Assembly (NCBI GenBank): GCA_021778115.1
Contig: JAJYCS010000009.1
Location: forward strand, 1 to 46,124
Length of the DNA: 46,124 nucleotides
DNA from: Deltaproteobacteria bacterium
GTDB lineage: Bacteria > Desulfobacterota > Desulfuromonadia > Geobacterales > Pseudopelobacteraceae
Direction: 5' to 3'
Below the pieces are notes generated by a model, which was given only the letters and a program-made list of their open reading frames with translations, was not told where the DNA came from and did no database searches. The position numbers and the translations under genes were made by a program. This document shows positions 1-10,117 of the stretch, piece by piece; the first letter of the stretch is position 1, and the number at the start of each line of letters is the position of its first letter.

Positions 1-1047
1 CATCCCCAGGCCGACGATGGAGATCTTGCTGATGTTCTCGTCCGATTGGACCTCCTTGGCCTGGATCTCCTTGGCTGCCTCGTTGGTGATCAGGAGCGCT
101 TTTTTCAGATCGGCCTTGGTGACGGTGAAGGTGAAGTCGGTGAGCCCCTCGTGGCTGACGTTCTGCACGATCATGTCCACCGAGATGGCGGCGTCGGAGA
201 GCGGGGTCAGCAGCTTGGCGGCGATGCCGGGCTTGTCCGGCACACCCAGTACGGCGATCTTTGCTTCGTTCTTGTCGTAGGCGACCCCGGAAACGAGAAT
301 CCCTTCCATATCCTTATCCTCCTTGGTAACCATGGTACCGGTGTTGTCGTTCAGGCTGGAACGTACATGGACATCCACATCGTACTTTTTGGCAAACTCG
401 ACCGAGCGGATCTGCAGCACCTTGGCCCCCAGGCTTGCCAGTTCCAGCATCTCGTCGTAGGAGATCTTTTCCACCTTGCGGGCCTCTTTGCAGATATTGG
501 GATCGGTGGTGTAGACGCCGTCCACATCGGTATAGATCTCACAGACATCGGCCTTGAGGGCTGCGGCCAGGGCCACTGCCGAGGTGTCCGAACCGCCGCG
601 GCCCAGGGTGGTGACGTTGCCTTCCGTGTCCATCCCCTGGAAACCTGCCACGATCACGATGCTGCCCGCCTTCAGATCGGCGCGGATCCTTGTGTCTTCA
701 ATCCGTTCGATCCGGGCCTTGGCATGGGTGCTGTCGGTGATGATCGGTACCTGCCAACCCTGGTAGGATTTGGCCTTGTATCCAATCGATTTGAGGTGCA
801 TGGCCAGGAGGCCGATGGTGACCTGCTCACCGGTGGCCACCACGACATCATACTCCCGGTTGTCCGGGATATCGCACATCTCGTTGGCCAGGGCCACCAG
901 CTTGTTGGTCTCGCCGGACATGGCGGAGACCACCACCACCACCTCATTGCCTGCCTCGTAGGTCTTGATGATCCGCTTGGCAACGTTCTTGATCCGGTCG
1001 GTGGTTCCTACCGACGTGCCGCCATATTTCTGGACTACCAGTGCCAT
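1..1047 (-). CDS. lysC: Aspartate kinase (3' end outside window)
   Basis: Aspartokinase phosphorylates L-aspartate, the first step towards lysine, threonine, methionine and diaminopimelate. The N-terminus reads [14 protein letters not shown], the family signature (KYGGTS). It is followed by the kinase core with GRGGSDTSA and an [14 protein letters not shown] segment. An ACT regulatory region begins with [20 protein letters not shown] and continues to the window edge. About 349 codons are present, against roughly 400-410 for the family, so about 60 C-terminal residues lie outside. The ATG at 1047 is preceded by AAGGAG at a 6-base spacing. The gene is last in a long leftward gene series and has its own good sigma-70-like promoter in the 78-bp gap before it. 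Confidence 0.97.
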   Translation of the reverse strand, partial: MALVVQKYGGTSVGTTDRIKNVAKRIIKTYEAGNEVVVVVSAMSGETNKLVALANEMCDIPDNREYDVVVATGEQVTIGLLAMHLKSIGYKAKSYQGWQVPIITDSTHAKARIERIEDTRIRADLKAGSIVIVAGFQGMDTEGNVTTLGRGGSDTSAVALAAALKADVCEIYTDVDGVYTTDPNICKEARKVEKISYDEMLELASLGAKVLQIRSVEFAKKYDVDVHVRSSLNDNTGTMVTKEDKDMEGILVSGVAYDKNEAKIAVLGVPDKPGIAAKLLTPLSDAAISVDMIVQNVSHEGLTDFTFTVTKADLKKALLITNEAAKEIQAKEVQSDENISKISIVGLGM

Positions 1048-1089
1048 AGCGCACTCCTTCATGGAAATATCGAAAATGAAAGGTTTTTA

Positions 1090-1118
1090 TAGATAGCAGA
1101 ACCGGTTGGGCATGACAA
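1090..1118 (-). promoter_or_regulatory. Putative sigma-70 promoter of lysC
   Basis: On the minus strand a TTGTCA -35 box (1113-1118) and a TATCTA -10 box (1090-1095) are separated by exactly 17 bp. They lie between the tsaE stop and the lysC start, about 40 bases upstream of the lysC ATG. This suggests that lysC can be transcribed separately from the upstream gene series. Confidence 0.6.
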
Positions 1119-1125
1119 GGCTTTT

Positions 1126-1593
1126 TTAGGAGGTTTTACGGAGCTGTTCGGCCAATGCCCGGGCGTGACGACCATGGGGAAACAGGCTGATTCGGCGGCA
1201 GCTCTCGGTCAGGTGGTCAAAGCGGATCTCGAGCCGTTCCGCAGGGAGTTCGGCGGCGATCCGTTCCGGCCATTCCACCAGACAGATACCGTCACCGCTC
1301 AAGATATCAAGCAGGCCGGATTCCCGCGCATCGTCCGCGCCGCGCAGGCGGTAACAGTCGAGGTGATAGATCGGCGGGTGACCGGGGTACTGATGGAGCA
1401 GGGCGTAGGTGGGGGAGGCTACCTGATCTGCGCAGTCGGGGGCAGCGCCGTAGACCAGGCCACGGACGAAACAGGTCTTGCCGCCTCCCAGGGGACCGGC
1501 CAGGGTGATGAGATCGCCGGCCGTAAGCTGGGCGCCCAGGCGGGCGCCCAGCTGTTCGGTCTCCTCCGGCGAACGGGTTTCAAACACAGGCAC
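1126..1593 (-). CDS. tsaE: tRNA threonylcarbamoyladenosine biosynthesis ATPase TsaE
   Basis: TsaE is the small P-loop ATPase that works with TsaB and TsaD to make t6A37 in ANN-decoding tRNAs. With a GTG start at 1593 the protein is about 155 residues, the usual size. It has a Walker A motif GPLGGGKT (residues 33-40), the conserved SPTYALLHQYPG segment, an HLDCYRL stretch and the LVEWPER motif near the C-terminus. The start is not certain. A second GTG lies 6 bases downstream, no strong ribosome binding site is visible, and the gene begins just after the CBS-protein stop. Longer in-frame extensions run into the CBS gene and are unlikely to be used. Confidence 0.93.
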   Translation of the reverse strand: MPVFETRSPEETEQLGARLGAQLTAGDLITLAGPLGGGKTCFVRGLVYGAAPDCADQVASPTYALLHQYPGHPPIYHLDCYRLRGADDARESGLLDILSGDGICLVEWPERIAAELPAERLEIRFDHLTESCRRISLFPHGRHARALAEQLRKTS

Positions 1594-1598
1594 GTCGG

Positions 1599-2048
1599 CT
1601 ACACCAGGAGGGTGCGGATGATGTCGATCCGCGATACGATGCCGAGCAGTCTGCCGTTTTCCAGAACCGGCAGGGCGTTTACATGGTGGTTGCTCATCAG
1701 ATCGGCGGCGGCGCTGATGGAGGCGCCCGGCGCAATGGAGATGACCTCCCGTTGATAGATGTCGCCGGCCGTACGTCCCCCCATCTTCTTGAGTTCCCGT
1801 TCCAGGCTTTTTTCCGTCTCCAGATAGATCACCCAATCAAACAGGGTGATAACGGTGGGGAGGTGGACGTTTTTCCCCTGTTCCACCAGGTCCGACTCGG
1901 TGACGATGCCGATAACGGCGCCGGTATCGTCAACCACCGGCAGGGAGCCGATCCGTTTGGTGACGAACAGTTCGGCCAGGTCACGCACCGAGGTTGCGGG
2001 TGTGATGGTGATCACCTCACGGGTCATAATGTCAGCAACGGTCTTCAT
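1599..2048 (-). CDS. Tandem CBS-domain protein
   Basis: This is a 149-residue protein made of two CBS repeats. The first starts MKTVADIMTREVITI and contains IGSLPVVDDTGAVIGIVTESDL. The second contains HHVNALPVLENGRLLGIVSRIDIIR. Stand-alone CBS pairs bind adenosine nucleotides (AMP, ATP, SAM) and usually act as energy or ligand sensors, but the partner cannot be told from sequence. A roughly 35-residue insert between the two repeats carries the GGRTAGDIYQREV motif. The ATG overlaps the nnr stop codon (ATGA), so translation is probably coupled to nnr. The product is soluble, with no signal peptide. Confidence 0.9.
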   Translation of the reverse strand: MKTVADIMTREVITITPATSVRDLAELFVTKRIGSLPVVDDTGAVIGIVTESDLVEQGKNVHLPTVITLFDWVIYLETEKSLERELKKMGGRTAGDIYQREVISIAPGASISAAADLMSNHHVNALPVLENGRLLGIVSRIDIIRTLLV

Positions 2049-3658
2049 GGGGATACCTCGTTTCTGTAAGGTTGATGGATGGTGCGGAGCGTTCGTCGCG
2101 GCGCGTCTGCCCGATGCAGGAGGCGGTTGAAGGCCAACGGGAGCGTCTTGAGCAGATCGCCGGCGCAGAGGCCGATCTCACCCAGTTCGGCGGCCGCCAG
2201 GTCTCCGGCCAGACCGTGGGCAAAGACGCCCAGCCGGCAGGCCTGCCACGGGTGATACCCCTGAGCCAGCAGTGCGGTTATCACACCGGTCAGCAGATCC
2301 CCCATGCCGCCGCTGGCCATGCCGGGATTGCCGCTGCCGTTGATGGCCACCTGACCATCGGGGGCGGCGATGATGGTGTGAGCCCCTTTGAGCACCAGAT
2401 AGAGAGCGTGCTTGCGGGCAAACTCCTGAGCCACCGATATCCTGACTGCCGCCATATCGGGCAGGGGGGTGCCCAGCAGGCGCGCCATCTCACCGGGGTG
2501 GGGGGTGAGCACGATGACTGCGGACCGTCTCCGCTGCAGCACCGAGAGGTCCTCTGCCAGGGCGTTCAGGGCGTCGGCATCGATCACCAGGGGTTGGCTG
2601 ACGGTTGTCACCAGGCGCTGCACCAGTGCAACCGTCTCCTGATGGCGGCCGATGCCGGGGCCGAGGGCCACCGTATTTCGGGTTGCCAGCAGTCGTTCAA
2701 GCAGTGACAGGGCGGTCTCCGTCAGATACCCGGCACCGGCGTCGGGGAGGGGGGCGGTCATTGCCTCGGTGGTCTTGACCTCCAGGATCGGGTTGATGGT
2801 GGCCGGACAGGCCAGGGTCACCAGGCCGGCGCCGGCCCGGACCGCGCTGTTGGCAGCCAGGGCCGCGGCGCCGCTGGCACCCACGGCGCCGGCGATCACC
2901 AGGCAGTGGCCGAAGGTCCCTTTGTGGGCCTCAGGGGCCCGGGGGATTACCAGGGGGGCCACACAGGCCTCATCGAGGTAATCGTAGCCGTCGGTATCGC
3001 TCAGCAGCGGCGCCGGGATGCCGATATCCACCACCACCAGGCGGCCGGTCTGTTGCGCGCCGGGGTAGAGCACCTGGCCCAGTTTGGCGAGACCGAAGCT
3101 GACGGTCAGGTCGGCCTGCACTGCCTCACCCAGTATCCTTCCGGTGGTGCCATGCACCCCGGTGGGGATGTCAACCGCCACCACCATACCCGGCGTATCG
3201 TTGATCAGCGCCACCGCCTCACGGTAGAGGCCCCGCAGGTCATCCTTCAGTCCGGTCCCCAGCAGGGCATCCACCACCACCGTGGCCCGCTGCAGCTCGT
3301 CACGATACTTCGTCGCCAGCTCCCCCTCAGTCGGGCAGAAACTCAGCACGGCATCGGGGAGCAGCACCAGGTTGGTCAGGGCGTCGCCGGTGATCTCCCG
3401 GCGCCTCGCCAGGACGATCACCCCTACCTGCCACCCCTGGTCCAGCAGGTGGCGGGCGATGACATAGCCATCACCGCCGTTGTTCCCCTTGCCGGCCAGG
3501 ATGACGGCTTGTTTGTCGCGGCAGTCGGCGCAGGCCGCCACGATCTGCGCGGCGCAGGCCCGGCCGGCGTTTTCCATCAGCTCCCGGCCCGGAACGCCGT
3601 ATTCGTTGATGGCGCGGCGGTCCAGCTCCTGCATGGTATGGGCGGTGACGACCTTCAT
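2045..3658 (-). CDS. nnr: Bifunctional NAD(P)HX epimerase / ADP-dependent NAD(P)HX dehydratase
   Basis: This enzyme repairs hydrated NADH and NADPH. The N-terminal half (about residues 1-215) is the YjeF_N epimerase domain, with VPGRELMENAGRA and the GKGNNGGDGYVIARHL loop. The C-terminal half (about 225-500) is the ribokinase-like dehydratase domain, with LTPHPGEMARLLG, LVLKGAHTII and the NPGMASGGMGDLLTG nucleotide-binding segment. At 537 residues it is slightly longer than the typical ~500. The extra is a C-terminal tail of about 30 residues after the kinase-like fold. It starts 3 bp after acpS ends and overlaps the downstream CBS gene by 4 bp. Confidence 0.96.
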   Translation of the reverse strand: MKVVTAHTMQELDRRAINEYGVPGRELMENAGRACAAQIVAACADCRDKQAVILAGKGNNGGDGYVIARHLLDQGWQVGVIVLARRREITGDALTNLVLLPDAVLSFCPTEGELATKYRDELQRATVVVDALLGTGLKDDLRGLYREAVALINDTPGMVVAVDIPTGVHGTTGRILGEAVQADLTVSFGLAKLGQVLYPGAQQTGRLVVVDIGIPAPLLSDTDGYDYLDEACVAPLVIPRAPEAHKGTFGHCLVIAGAVGASGAAALAANSAVRAGAGLVTLACPATINPILEVKTTEAMTAPLPDAGAGYLTETALSLLERLLATRNTVALGPGIGRHQETVALVQRLVTTVSQPLVIDADALNALAEDLSVLQRRRSAVIVLTPHPGEMARLLGTPLPDMAAVRISVAQEFARKHALYLVLKGAHTIIAAPDGQVAINGSGNPGMASGGMGDLLTGVITALLAQGYHPWQACRLGVFAHGLAGDLAAAELGEIGLCAGDLLKTLPLAFNRLLHRADAPRRTLRTIHQPYRNEVSP

Positions 3659-3661
3659 GGC

Positions 3662-4036
3662 TTACTCCAGGATGACCAGCGCGACGGCCTGTCCTCCGTC
3701 GTGGGAGAGGGAGAGGTGGCAGCGGTTGCAGCCCTGTTGGGCGAAGCGGGCCTGGGCCGTCCCGCTCAACAGCAGGAGCGGTTTGCCCAGTGGATCGTGG
3801 TCCACCTCCATCTCAAGCCACCGGATGCCGTCCCGCAGACCGGTGCCCAGGGCCTTGACAAAGGCCTCCTTGGCGGCAAAACGGGCGGCAAGGCAGGCGG
3901 CGGCCTGTTTTTTCGGTACACAGTATTGTTGCTCGGCCGGGCTGAACAATCGGTCCAGCAGCCGTTGGTTCCCCGTATCCAGCACTCGCTGGAAGCGGGC
4001 CACCTCGACGGTATCGATGCCGGTGCCGATGGTCAT
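3662..4036 (-). CDS. acpS: Holo-[acyl-carrier-protein] synthase
   Basis: AcpS transfers 4'-phosphopantetheine from CoA to acyl carrier protein. The 124-residue protein has the family's two metal- and CoA-binding motifs. One is [12 protein letters not shown] with Asp8 near the N-terminus. The other is [16 protein letters not shown] with Glu57. FSPAEQQYC is also typical. The ATG overlaps the pdxJ stop (ATGA), the same pdxJ-acpS coupling seen in many proteobacteria. Confidence 0.97.
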   Translation of the reverse strand: MTIGTGIDTVEVARFQRVLDTGNQRLLDRLFSPAEQQYCVPKKQAAACLAARFAAKEAFVKALGTGLRDGIRWLEMEVDHDPLGKPLLLLSGTAQARFAQQGCNRCHLSLSHDGGQAVALVILE

Positions 4037-4749
4037 TGCCGTAGCAGCGCCACCATCTCCCGCACCGCCCGGTCCAACCCCACCAGTATCGCCCGGGCGA
4101 TGATGCTGTGGCCGATGTTGAACTCTCTGATGCCGGGGATGACCGCCACAGGGGCGACGTTTATGTAGTTCAGGCCGTGACCGGCATGAACCGTCATCCC
4201 CAGGTTATTGCCCAGCGTGACGGCGTCACGAAGCGCCGCCAGCTCTCGCTCGCGGTCGGCCTGCCCCGTCGCCTCGGCATAGGCGCCGGTGTGCAGTTCC
4301 ACGGCGTCGGCGCCGGTCTGGGCGGCAGCCTTGAGCTGGTCCGGGTTGGGATCGATAAACAGGCTCACCACGATGCCGGCCTGCTGCAGCGCCTGCACCG
4401 CAGCGCTGACCGCCGGGAGGCTGGTGATGACGTCAAGCCCCCCCTCGGTGGTCAGCTCCTGCCGTTTTTCCGGCACCAGGGTGCACTGCTCCGGTCGCAC
4501 CCGGCAGGCGATCGCCACCATCTCCCCGGTGGCGGCCATCTCCAGATTGAGGCTGGTCTTCACGGTCCGGCGCAGCAGTTCCAGGTCGCGATCCTGGATA
4601 TGACGGCGGTCCTCCCGCAGGTGGATAGTGATCCCTGCAGCACCGGCCAGTTCGCCGATGGCGGCGGCGGTCACCGGGTCGGGCTCCATGCCACCGCGGG
4701 CCTGGCGGAGGGTTGCCACATGATCGACATTCAGGCCAAGTTTTGGCAT
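4033..4749 (-). CDS. pdxJ: Pyridoxine 5'-phosphate synthase
   Basis: PdxJ condenses 1-deoxyxylulose 5-phosphate with 3-amino-2-oxopropyl phosphate to make pyridoxine 5'-phosphate in the DXP-dependent vitamin B6 pathway. At 238 residues it is the normal length. The N-terminus [19 protein letters not shown] is diagnostic, as are [23 protein letters not shown] and the [12 protein letters not shown] phosphate-binding region. It begins 2 bp after glmM ends, inside the coupled leftward gene series. Confidence 0.98.
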   Translation of the reverse strand: MPKLGLNVDHVATLRQARGGMEPDPVTAAAIGELAGAAGITIHLREDRRHIQDRDLELLRRTVKTSLNLEMAATGEMVAIACRVRPEQCTLVPEKRQELTTEGGLDVITSLPAVSAAVQALQQAGIVVSLFIDPNPDQLKAAAQTGADAVELHTGAYAEATGQADRERELAALRDAVTLGNNLGMTVHAGHGLNYINVAPVAVIPGIREFNIGHSIIARAILVGLDRAVREMVALLRQ

Positions 4750-4751
4750 GG

Positions 4752-6110
4752 TCAGTGTGCTCCGATCTGCTGTTTCACCAGGTCGCCGATCTCATTGGCC
4801 CAGGCGGTGATCTCGTACTTGTCCTGCCCCTCCAGCATGATCCGCAACAGCGGTTCGGTGCCGGAGTAACGGATCAAGACCCGCCCCTCGTCACCCAGCT
4901 TCTGTTCCACATCATGGATGGCGGCGGCCACCTTCGGCAGGGTCATGATATCCTTGCGCTCCTTGACCCGGACGTTGAGCAGCACCTGGGGCAGGGGGAT
5001 CATCACCCCGGCCAGCTCGGAGAGGGGCCTGCCGCGGCGGCGCATCACCGCCAGCAGCTGCAGGGCTGCCAGCACGCCATCGCCGGTGGTGTTGCTGTCC
5101 AGGAAGATCAGATGCCCGGACTGCTCCCCACCGAGATTATACCCCCCCTTGCGCATCTCCTCCACCACATAGCGGTCGCCGACCGCGGTCTTGATGATCT
5201 TGCCGCCGGCCCTGCGCAGGGCGATATCCAGCCCCATGTTGCTCATCACCGTGGCCACCAGGGTCTTTTTTTTCAAGGTCCTGCGGGCCAGCATGTCGGT
5301 GGCGCAGATCGCCATGATCTGGTCGCCGTTCACCTCGTTGCCGAATTCGTCGCAGACGATCACCCGGTCGGCGTCGCCGTCCAGGGCGATGCCGATATCG
5401 GCCCGATGGCTTTTGACCGCCTCGCTGATCATCTCGGGGTGGAGCGATCCGCAGCCGGCGTTGATGTTGCTGCCGTTGGGCTTGACCCCCAGCGGAATCA
5501 CCTCGGCCCCCAGCTCTTCGAATACCGCCGGGGCCACCTTGTAGGCGGCGCCGTTGGCGCAGTCCAGCACGATCTTAAGGCCGGCGAGGTCCAGGTCGGC
5601 CGGGAAGGTGTTCTTGAGAAAAACGATATAGCGGCCGGCGGCGTCGTCGATCCGGAAAGCCTTGCCCACCTCGGTGGCGGTGGGGCGGAGGGAGTCGATC
5701 TTTTTCGAGTCGATCAGTCTTTCGATCCTGAGTTCGATCTCATCGGGCAGCTTGAAGCCGTCGGCGGAGAAGAACTTGATGCCGTTGTCTTGGAACGGGT
5801 TGTGGGAGGCGGAGATCACCACCCCGGCGTCTGCCCGCATCGAGGTGGTGATGTTGGCGATGCCTGGGGTGGGCAGCGGCCCCACCAGCAGGACATCCAC
5901 CCCCATGGAACAGATGCCGGCCACCAGGGCGCTCTCCAACATGTAGCCGGACAGGCGGGTATCCTTGCCGATCACGATCCGGTGGCGTCGTTTGCTGGCG
6001 CTCTTGAAGATGTAGGCTGCGGCCCGTCCCAGCTGGGTCGCCATCTCGGTGGTCATGGGATGCACGTTGGCGACGCCGCGGACGCCGTCGGTGCCGAACA
6101 GTCTCTTCAT
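4752..6110 (-). CDS. glmM: Phosphoglucosamine mutase
   Basis: GlmM interconverts glucosamine 6-phosphate and glucosamine 1-phosphate on the way to UDP-GlcNAc for peptidoglycan and lipid A. The 452-residue protein starts [12 protein letters not shown]. It carries the phosphoserine loop ISASHNPF (Ser102), the metal-binding DGDADR segment, the sugar-binding GGEQSGH motif and the C-terminal [10 protein letters not shown] phosphate-binding loop. Its ATG overlaps the end of cdaA by 4 bp. This is the linkage known between c-di-AMP synthesis and cell-wall precursor synthesis. Confidence 0.98.
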   Translation of the reverse strand: MKRLFGTDGVRGVANVHPMTTEMATQLGRAAAYIFKSASKRRHRIVIGKDTRLSGYMLESALVAGICSMGVDVLLVGPLPTPGIANITTSMRADAGVVISASHNPFQDNGIKFFSADGFKLPDEIELRIERLIDSKKIDSLRPTATEVGKAFRIDDAAGRYIVFLKNTFPADLDLAGLKIVLDCANGAAYKVAPAVFEELGAEVIPLGVKPNGSNINAGCGSLHPEMISEAVKSHRADIGIALDGDADRVIVCDEFGNEVNGDQIMAICATDMLARRTLKKKTLVATVMSNMGLDIALRRAGGKIIKTAVGDRYVVEEMRKGGYNLGGEQSGHLIFLDSNTTGDGVLAALQLLAVMRRRGRPLSELAGVMIPLPQVLLNVRVKERKDIMTLPKVAAAIHDVEQKLGDEGRVLIRYSGTEPLLRIMLEGQDKYEITAWANEIGDLVKQQIGAH

Positions 6111-6886
6111 GGTGATGTCCCTTCAGGAGCGGCCCCCGTAGCGGAACGGCGGTGGTCGAGGGCCTTTTTGATCAGCCGTTTCAGCTCGGCGGTATCGATG
6201 TCGTAGGTGATCCTGCCGTCGTGGACCGCCGAGACCTTGCCGGTCTCCTCCGAGACCACCAGCACCAGGGCATCGGACAATTCCGAAAGTCCCAGGGCGG
6301 CCCGGTGGCGGGTGCCGAAGCTCTTGGCGATATCCGGGTTGTGGGAGAGGGGGAGCAGGCAGCCGGCCCGGGTGATCTTCCCCCGCTGGATGATGACCGC
6401 GCCATCATGGATCGGTGAGTAGGGGAGAAAGATGGAGTTCAGCAGTTCGCTGGTCACCTTGGCATCCAGATCAGTGCCCACCTGCAGCAGATGGTCGATC
6501 GGCTGGTGCCGTACCAGCACCACCAGGGCCCCGATCCGGCGGCCGGCCATGTCGGCCAGGGCCCGGAGCACTTCATCCACGGCGCCGTCATCGTCATGCA
6601 GTGGCTGGTGGCTCTGACGTTTGCCGAGGGCAAGCAGGATGCGGCGCAGGTCGTTCTGGAAGATTACCGCCAGAATGATCGGCATGGAGGCGATAACGGT
6701 GTCGAGGGCGCGCACAAGGGGGAGTAGGGCGGTCAGACGGGCCATGAAGGAGGCCAGAGTGAGGAGGGCCATCAGAAAGAACAGCCGGAACGCCATATCT
6801 CGCTTGATAATCAGGGAAAAGCCGAACACCAGCAGGGCCAGTACCAGGTTGTCGATGCTGCCGGATATGTCCAGGGGCGTGTTCAT
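6107..6886 (-). CDS. cdaA: Diadenylate cyclase CdaA/DacA-type (membrane)
   Basis: CdaA makes the second messenger c-di-AMP from two ATP. The N-terminal ~80 residues contain three hydrophobic segments (about 12-27, 33-49 and 60-76). A DisA_N (DAC) domain follows, with the DGA motif at residues 161-163 in [14 protein letters not shown] and the RHR motif at 193-195 in [13 protein letters not shown]; both are catalytic or ATP-binding motifs. The length, 259 residues, is close to the family's ~270. It overlaps glmM by 4 bp. In Firmicutes a cdaR (YbbR) regulator usually lies between cdaA and glmM; there is no room for one here. Confidence 0.95.
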   Translation of the reverse strand: MNTPLDISGSIDNLVLALLVFGFSLIIKRDMAFRLFFLMALLTLASFMARLTALLPLVRALDTVIASMPIILAVIFQNDLRRILLALGKRQSHQPLHDDDGAVDEVLRALADMAGRRIGALVVLVRHQPIDHLLQVGTDLDAKVTSELLNSIFLPYSPIHDGAVIIQRGKITRAGCLLPLSHNPDIAKSFGTRHRAALGLSELSDALVLVVSEETGKVSAVHDGRITYDIDTAELKRLIKKALDHRRSATGAAPEGTSP

Positions 6887-6897
6887 AGCGGTATCGT

Positions 6898-8097
6898 CTA
6901 GGTACTGGTGGTTGCGATATGATGGGCCATATCCGCCACATCCCGCATGGCCGCTACATCGTGGACCCGCAGGATGGCGGCCCCTTCTGTCACGGCCAGG
7001 GCCACGGTGGCGGCGGTGCCGAGCAGCCGATCCCTGGTATCGTCCCGTCCCAGGGTGGCGCCGATGAACCGTTTCCGCGAGGTCCCCACCAACAGGGGAC
7101 GACCCAGACCCCGCAGTTCCCGCAGACGGCGCAGCAGTTCCAGATTGCCGGCGGTATCCTTGCCAAAGCCGATGCCGGGATCGAGGACGATCCGTTCTGC
7201 CGGGATGCCGGCAGCAGCGGCTGTCTGCAGTGACGCTGCCAGAAATGCCGCAACGTCCCCCAGAAGGTCCTGGTACCGGGTATCCTGCTGCATCCGGTCG
7301 GGTCTGCCGCGGGTATGCATCAAGACCAGTCCTGCCTGGCGTCGGGCAACCACCTCAGACAGCGTCGGATCAAATGTCAACCCGCTGATATCGTTTATTA
7401 TTTCTGCCCCGGCAGCCAGGGTGGCCTGGGCCACCGGCGCCTTCCAGGTGTCGATGGAGATCGGCACGGTAATCTGTCCGGACAGCCGTTCCAGTACCGG
7501 CATGAGTCGCCGCAGTTCCTCCTCCGCCGTGACCAGTGGGGCCCCGGGCCGGGTGCTTTCGGCCCCGATGTCGATCAGATCGGCCCCCTGCTCCACCATC
7601 TGCAGGGCATGGTCCACCGCTGCATCGGGGGAGCAGAAACAGCCGCCGTCCGAGAAGGAATCGGGGGTTACGTTGAGGATGCCCATAATCAGCGGTCGCT
7701 GGAGCGTCAGTGTCCGTTGGGCCAGCTGCCAGCTATCGGCCGGAGCGGTCAGGTTTTGCAGCAGTTCGCGCAGCTCCTGGGCCAACGGCGCCAGGCCAAA
7801 CGGCTGCTGGGCCAGCTTGCCGCACAGAACGTGCAGTTGTTTGCGGCTGGCGATCAGCAGGGCATCGGTGGCCTCGAGGCTGCAGGCCACGGTGCCACGG
7901 GCCACCGCCGCATCGCCACCCAGCGAGAGCAGTTCCTGCTTGAGGATATTCGCTGCCGCGGGTTTGATCCGAGGGATAAGGATCGGCAGCAGTTCCAGTT
8001 TGGGCAGCATCCGGTCGATACCGGCCGGATCCACCCCGATCCGTTCCAGTTCCCGGCGGGCCTCCGCCGCAGTGCGCAGGGCCAGGGGGCGGATCAC
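6898..8097 (-). CDS. folP: Dihydropteroate synthase with N-terminal extension
   Basis: FolP condenses p-aminobenzoate with dihydropterin pyrophosphate in folate synthesis. The catalytic TIM barrel occupies roughly residues 130-399. It has [26 protein letters not shown], the PISIDTWKA segment, [11 protein letters not shown] and the LDPGIGFGK motif. The first ~125 residues form an extra region beginning [21 protein letters not shown] that is absent from compact ~280-residue DHPS enzymes. I recall similar long forms in other deltaproteobacteria and clostridia, but its role is unknown to me. The gene overlaps ftsH by 4 bp. Confidence 0.95.
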   Translation of the reverse strand: MIRPLALRTAAEARRELERIGVDPAGIDRMLPKLELLPILIPRIKPAAANILKQELLSLGGDAAVARGTVACSLEATDALLIASRKQLHVLCGKLAQQPFGLAPLAQELRELLQNLTAPADSWQLAQRTLTLQRPLIMGILNVTPDSFSDGGCFCSPDAAVDHALQMVEQGADLIDIGAESTRPGAPLVTAEEELRRLMPVLERLSGQITVPISIDTWKAPVAQATLAAGAEIINDISGLTFDPTLSEVVARRQAGLVLMHTRGRPDRMQQDTRYQDLLGDVAAFLAASLQTAAAAGIPAERIVLDPGIGFGKDTAGNLELLRRLRELRGLGRPLLVGTSRKRFIGATLGRDDTRDRLLGTAATVALAVTEGAAILRVHDVAAMRDVADMAHHIATTST

Positions 8098-10001
8098 GCT
8101 TCGATATCCACCGGTATTGCCGGGGCCGCCTGCTCCTCTTCCTTTGCCTCGTTTGCCGCGGCAGTCGTTGTCTCGGTCTTCTTGCCGTTGCAGGGAGGGG
8201 TGATGCCGGCAATGATGTCATCAACCTCGGCGCCGGTCAGGTTCTCCTTCTCGATCAGGCAGGCCGAGAGGTTGTGCAGGGTCTGCTCGTTTTCCCGCAG
8301 TATGGTCAGGGCGCGATCGTAGCTCTCGTCAACGATCCGCTTGATCTCTTCATCGATCTTTTCGGCGGTCTCCTCGCTGTAGTTCTTGTGCATGGCCATC
8401 TCGCGGCCCAGGAAGATCGATTCATCCTTCTTGCCGAAGGAGACCGGTCCCATCCGGTCGCTCATGCCCCATTCGCAGACCATCTTGCGCGCCATCTCGG
8501 TGGCCCGTTCGATGTCGTTACCGGCCCCGGTGGTGAAGGTGTGGAAGATCAGGTCCTCGGCGGCGCGGCCCCCCATCAGCACGGCGATGCGGGCCAGCAG
8601 CGATTCCCGTGAGTAGCTGTGTTTATCCTCGATCGGCAGCTGCATGGTGACCCCCAGGGCACGGCCCCGCGGGATGATGGAGACCTTGTGCACCGGGTCG
8701 CTGCCGGGGGTCAGCTTGGCCACCAGGGTGTGGCCGGCCTCATGGTAGGCGGTGCTCTTCTTCTCCTCGTCGGAGATCACCATGCTGCGGCGCTCCACCC
8801 CCATCAGCACCTTGTCTTTGGCATCGTCGATATCCCGCATGTCCACGGTGGTTTTGTCCTTGCGGGCCGCCAGCAGGGCCGCCTCGTTGACCACGTTGGC
8901 CAGGTCGGCGCCGGAGAAACCGGGGGTGCCGCGGGCGATCACCGCCAGGTCTACCTCGGTGGAGAGTGGTACCTTCTTGGCGTGTACCTTGAGGATCATC
9001 TCGCGTCCTTTGACATCGGGGCGGGGCACCACCACCTGACGGTCGAACCGGCCTGGTCTGAGCAGGGCCGGGTCCAGCACGTCAGGACGGTTGGTGGCGG
9101 CGATCAGTATGACCCCTTCGTTGGACTCGAAGCCGTCCATCTCCACCAGCAGCTGGTTCAGGGTCTGCTCCCGCTCGTCGTGGCCACCCCCCAGGCCGGC
9201 ACCGCGATGGCGGCCGACGGCATCGATCTCGTCGATAAAGATGATGCAGGGGGCGTTCTTTTTACCTTGCATGAACAGGTCCCGCACCCGGCTGGCGCCG
9301 ACGCCGACGAACATCTCCACGAAGTCGGAACCGGAGATGGAGAAGAACGGCACCCCGGCCTCGCCGGCAACGGCCCGGGCCAGCAGGGTCTTGCCGGTGC
9401 CGGGGGGGCCGACGAGCAGCACCCCTTTGGGGATCTTACCCCCCAGGGCGGTGAATTTCTTCGGTTCCTTCAGGAAGGCGATGATCTCCTGCAACTCCTC
9501 CTTGGCCTCTTCGATGCCGGCCACATCCTCAAAGGTGATCTTCCCCTGGGCCTCGGTCAGCAGCTTGGCCCGGCTCTTGCCGAAGGACATCGCCTTGCCG
9601 CCCCCCACCTGCATCTGGCGCATGAAGAAGATCCAAATTCCCACCAGGAGCAGCAGCGGGAACCAGGAGATGAACAGGGAGAACCAGGAAAAGTGTTCTT
9701 CCTCGGGCTTTGCCTGGATCGTGACCTTTTTATCCAGGAGTTTCTGGGTCAGGTCTGCGTCAAAGGTCGGCTTGTAGGAACGGTAGGTGTGCTGCTTGCC
9801 GTCGGTAGCGGTGTAGGTGCCGGTGACATCGTTCCCCTGCAGGGTGACTGAGGTAACCTTGCCGTCCTCCACCAGGGACATGAACTCGCTGAAACTGAGC
9901 TTGTCCTCGGTCTGGTGGGGCTTCTGGAACATGTTAAACAGCAGGATCATCATCAGGCTGATGACCAGCCAGAGGGCCAGATTTTTGTAAAACTGGTTCA
10001 A
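8094..10001 (-). CDS. ftsH: ATP-dependent zinc metalloprotease FtsH (TTG start)
   Basis: FtsH is the membrane AAA+ protease that degrades misfolded membrane proteins and regulators such as LpxC or sigma-32. I chose a TTG start at 10001 because a GGAGG box lies 7 bases upstream and translation then begins at [13 protein letters not shown], the expected N-terminal membrane anchor. The protein is 635 residues. A second membrane segment (about 111-131, [16 protein letters not shown]) follows a periplasmic region. The AAA domain has Walker A GPPGTGKT (198-205), [15 protein letters not shown] and the second region of homology. The zinc motif is HEAGH (420-424). The C-terminus is Glu/Ala-rich. A weak TTGTCG-17-TTACTT promoter candidate lies in the 116-bp gap after tilS. 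Confidence 0.97.
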   Translation of the reverse strand: MNQFYKNLALWLVISLMMILLFNMFQKPHQTEDKLSFSEFMSLVEDGKVTSVTLQGNDVTGTYTATDGKQHTYRSYKPTFDADLTQKLLDKKVTIQAKPEEEHFSWFSLFISWFPLLLLVGIWIFFMRQMQVGGGKAMSFGKSRAKLLTEAQGKITFEDVAGIEEAKEELQEIIAFLKEPKKFTALGGKIPKGVLLVGPPGTGKTLLARAVAGEAGVPFFSISGSDFVEMFVGVGASRVRDLFMQGKKNAPCIIFIDEIDAVGRHRGAGLGGGHDEREQTLNQLLVEMDGFESNEGVILIAATNRPDVLDPALLRPGRFDRQVVVPRPDVKGREMILKVHAKKVPLSTEVDLAVIARGTPGFSGADLANVVNEAALLAARKDKTTVDMRDIDDAKDKVLMGVERRSMVISDEEKKSTAYHEAGHTLVAKLTPGSDPVHKVSIIPRGRALGVTMQLPIEDKHSYSRESLLARIAVLMGGRAAEDLIFHTFTTGAGNDIERATEMARKMVCEWGMSDRMGPVSFGKKDESIFLGREMAMHKNYSEETAEKIDEEIKRIVDESYDRALTILRENEQTLHNLSACLIEKENLTGAEVDDIIAGITPPCNGKKTETTTAAANEAKEEEQAAPAIPVDIEA

Positions 10002-10117
10002 GGGGATGCCTCCGATGCGCGTATCGTGGTGATGAGTAAGTCGGTTGAAAGTAAGAAAAAGTAACATACCTTGGGCAGTTGCGACAAGGGTTTTGCGCTG
10101 TTGTATACCGTGCCTGA

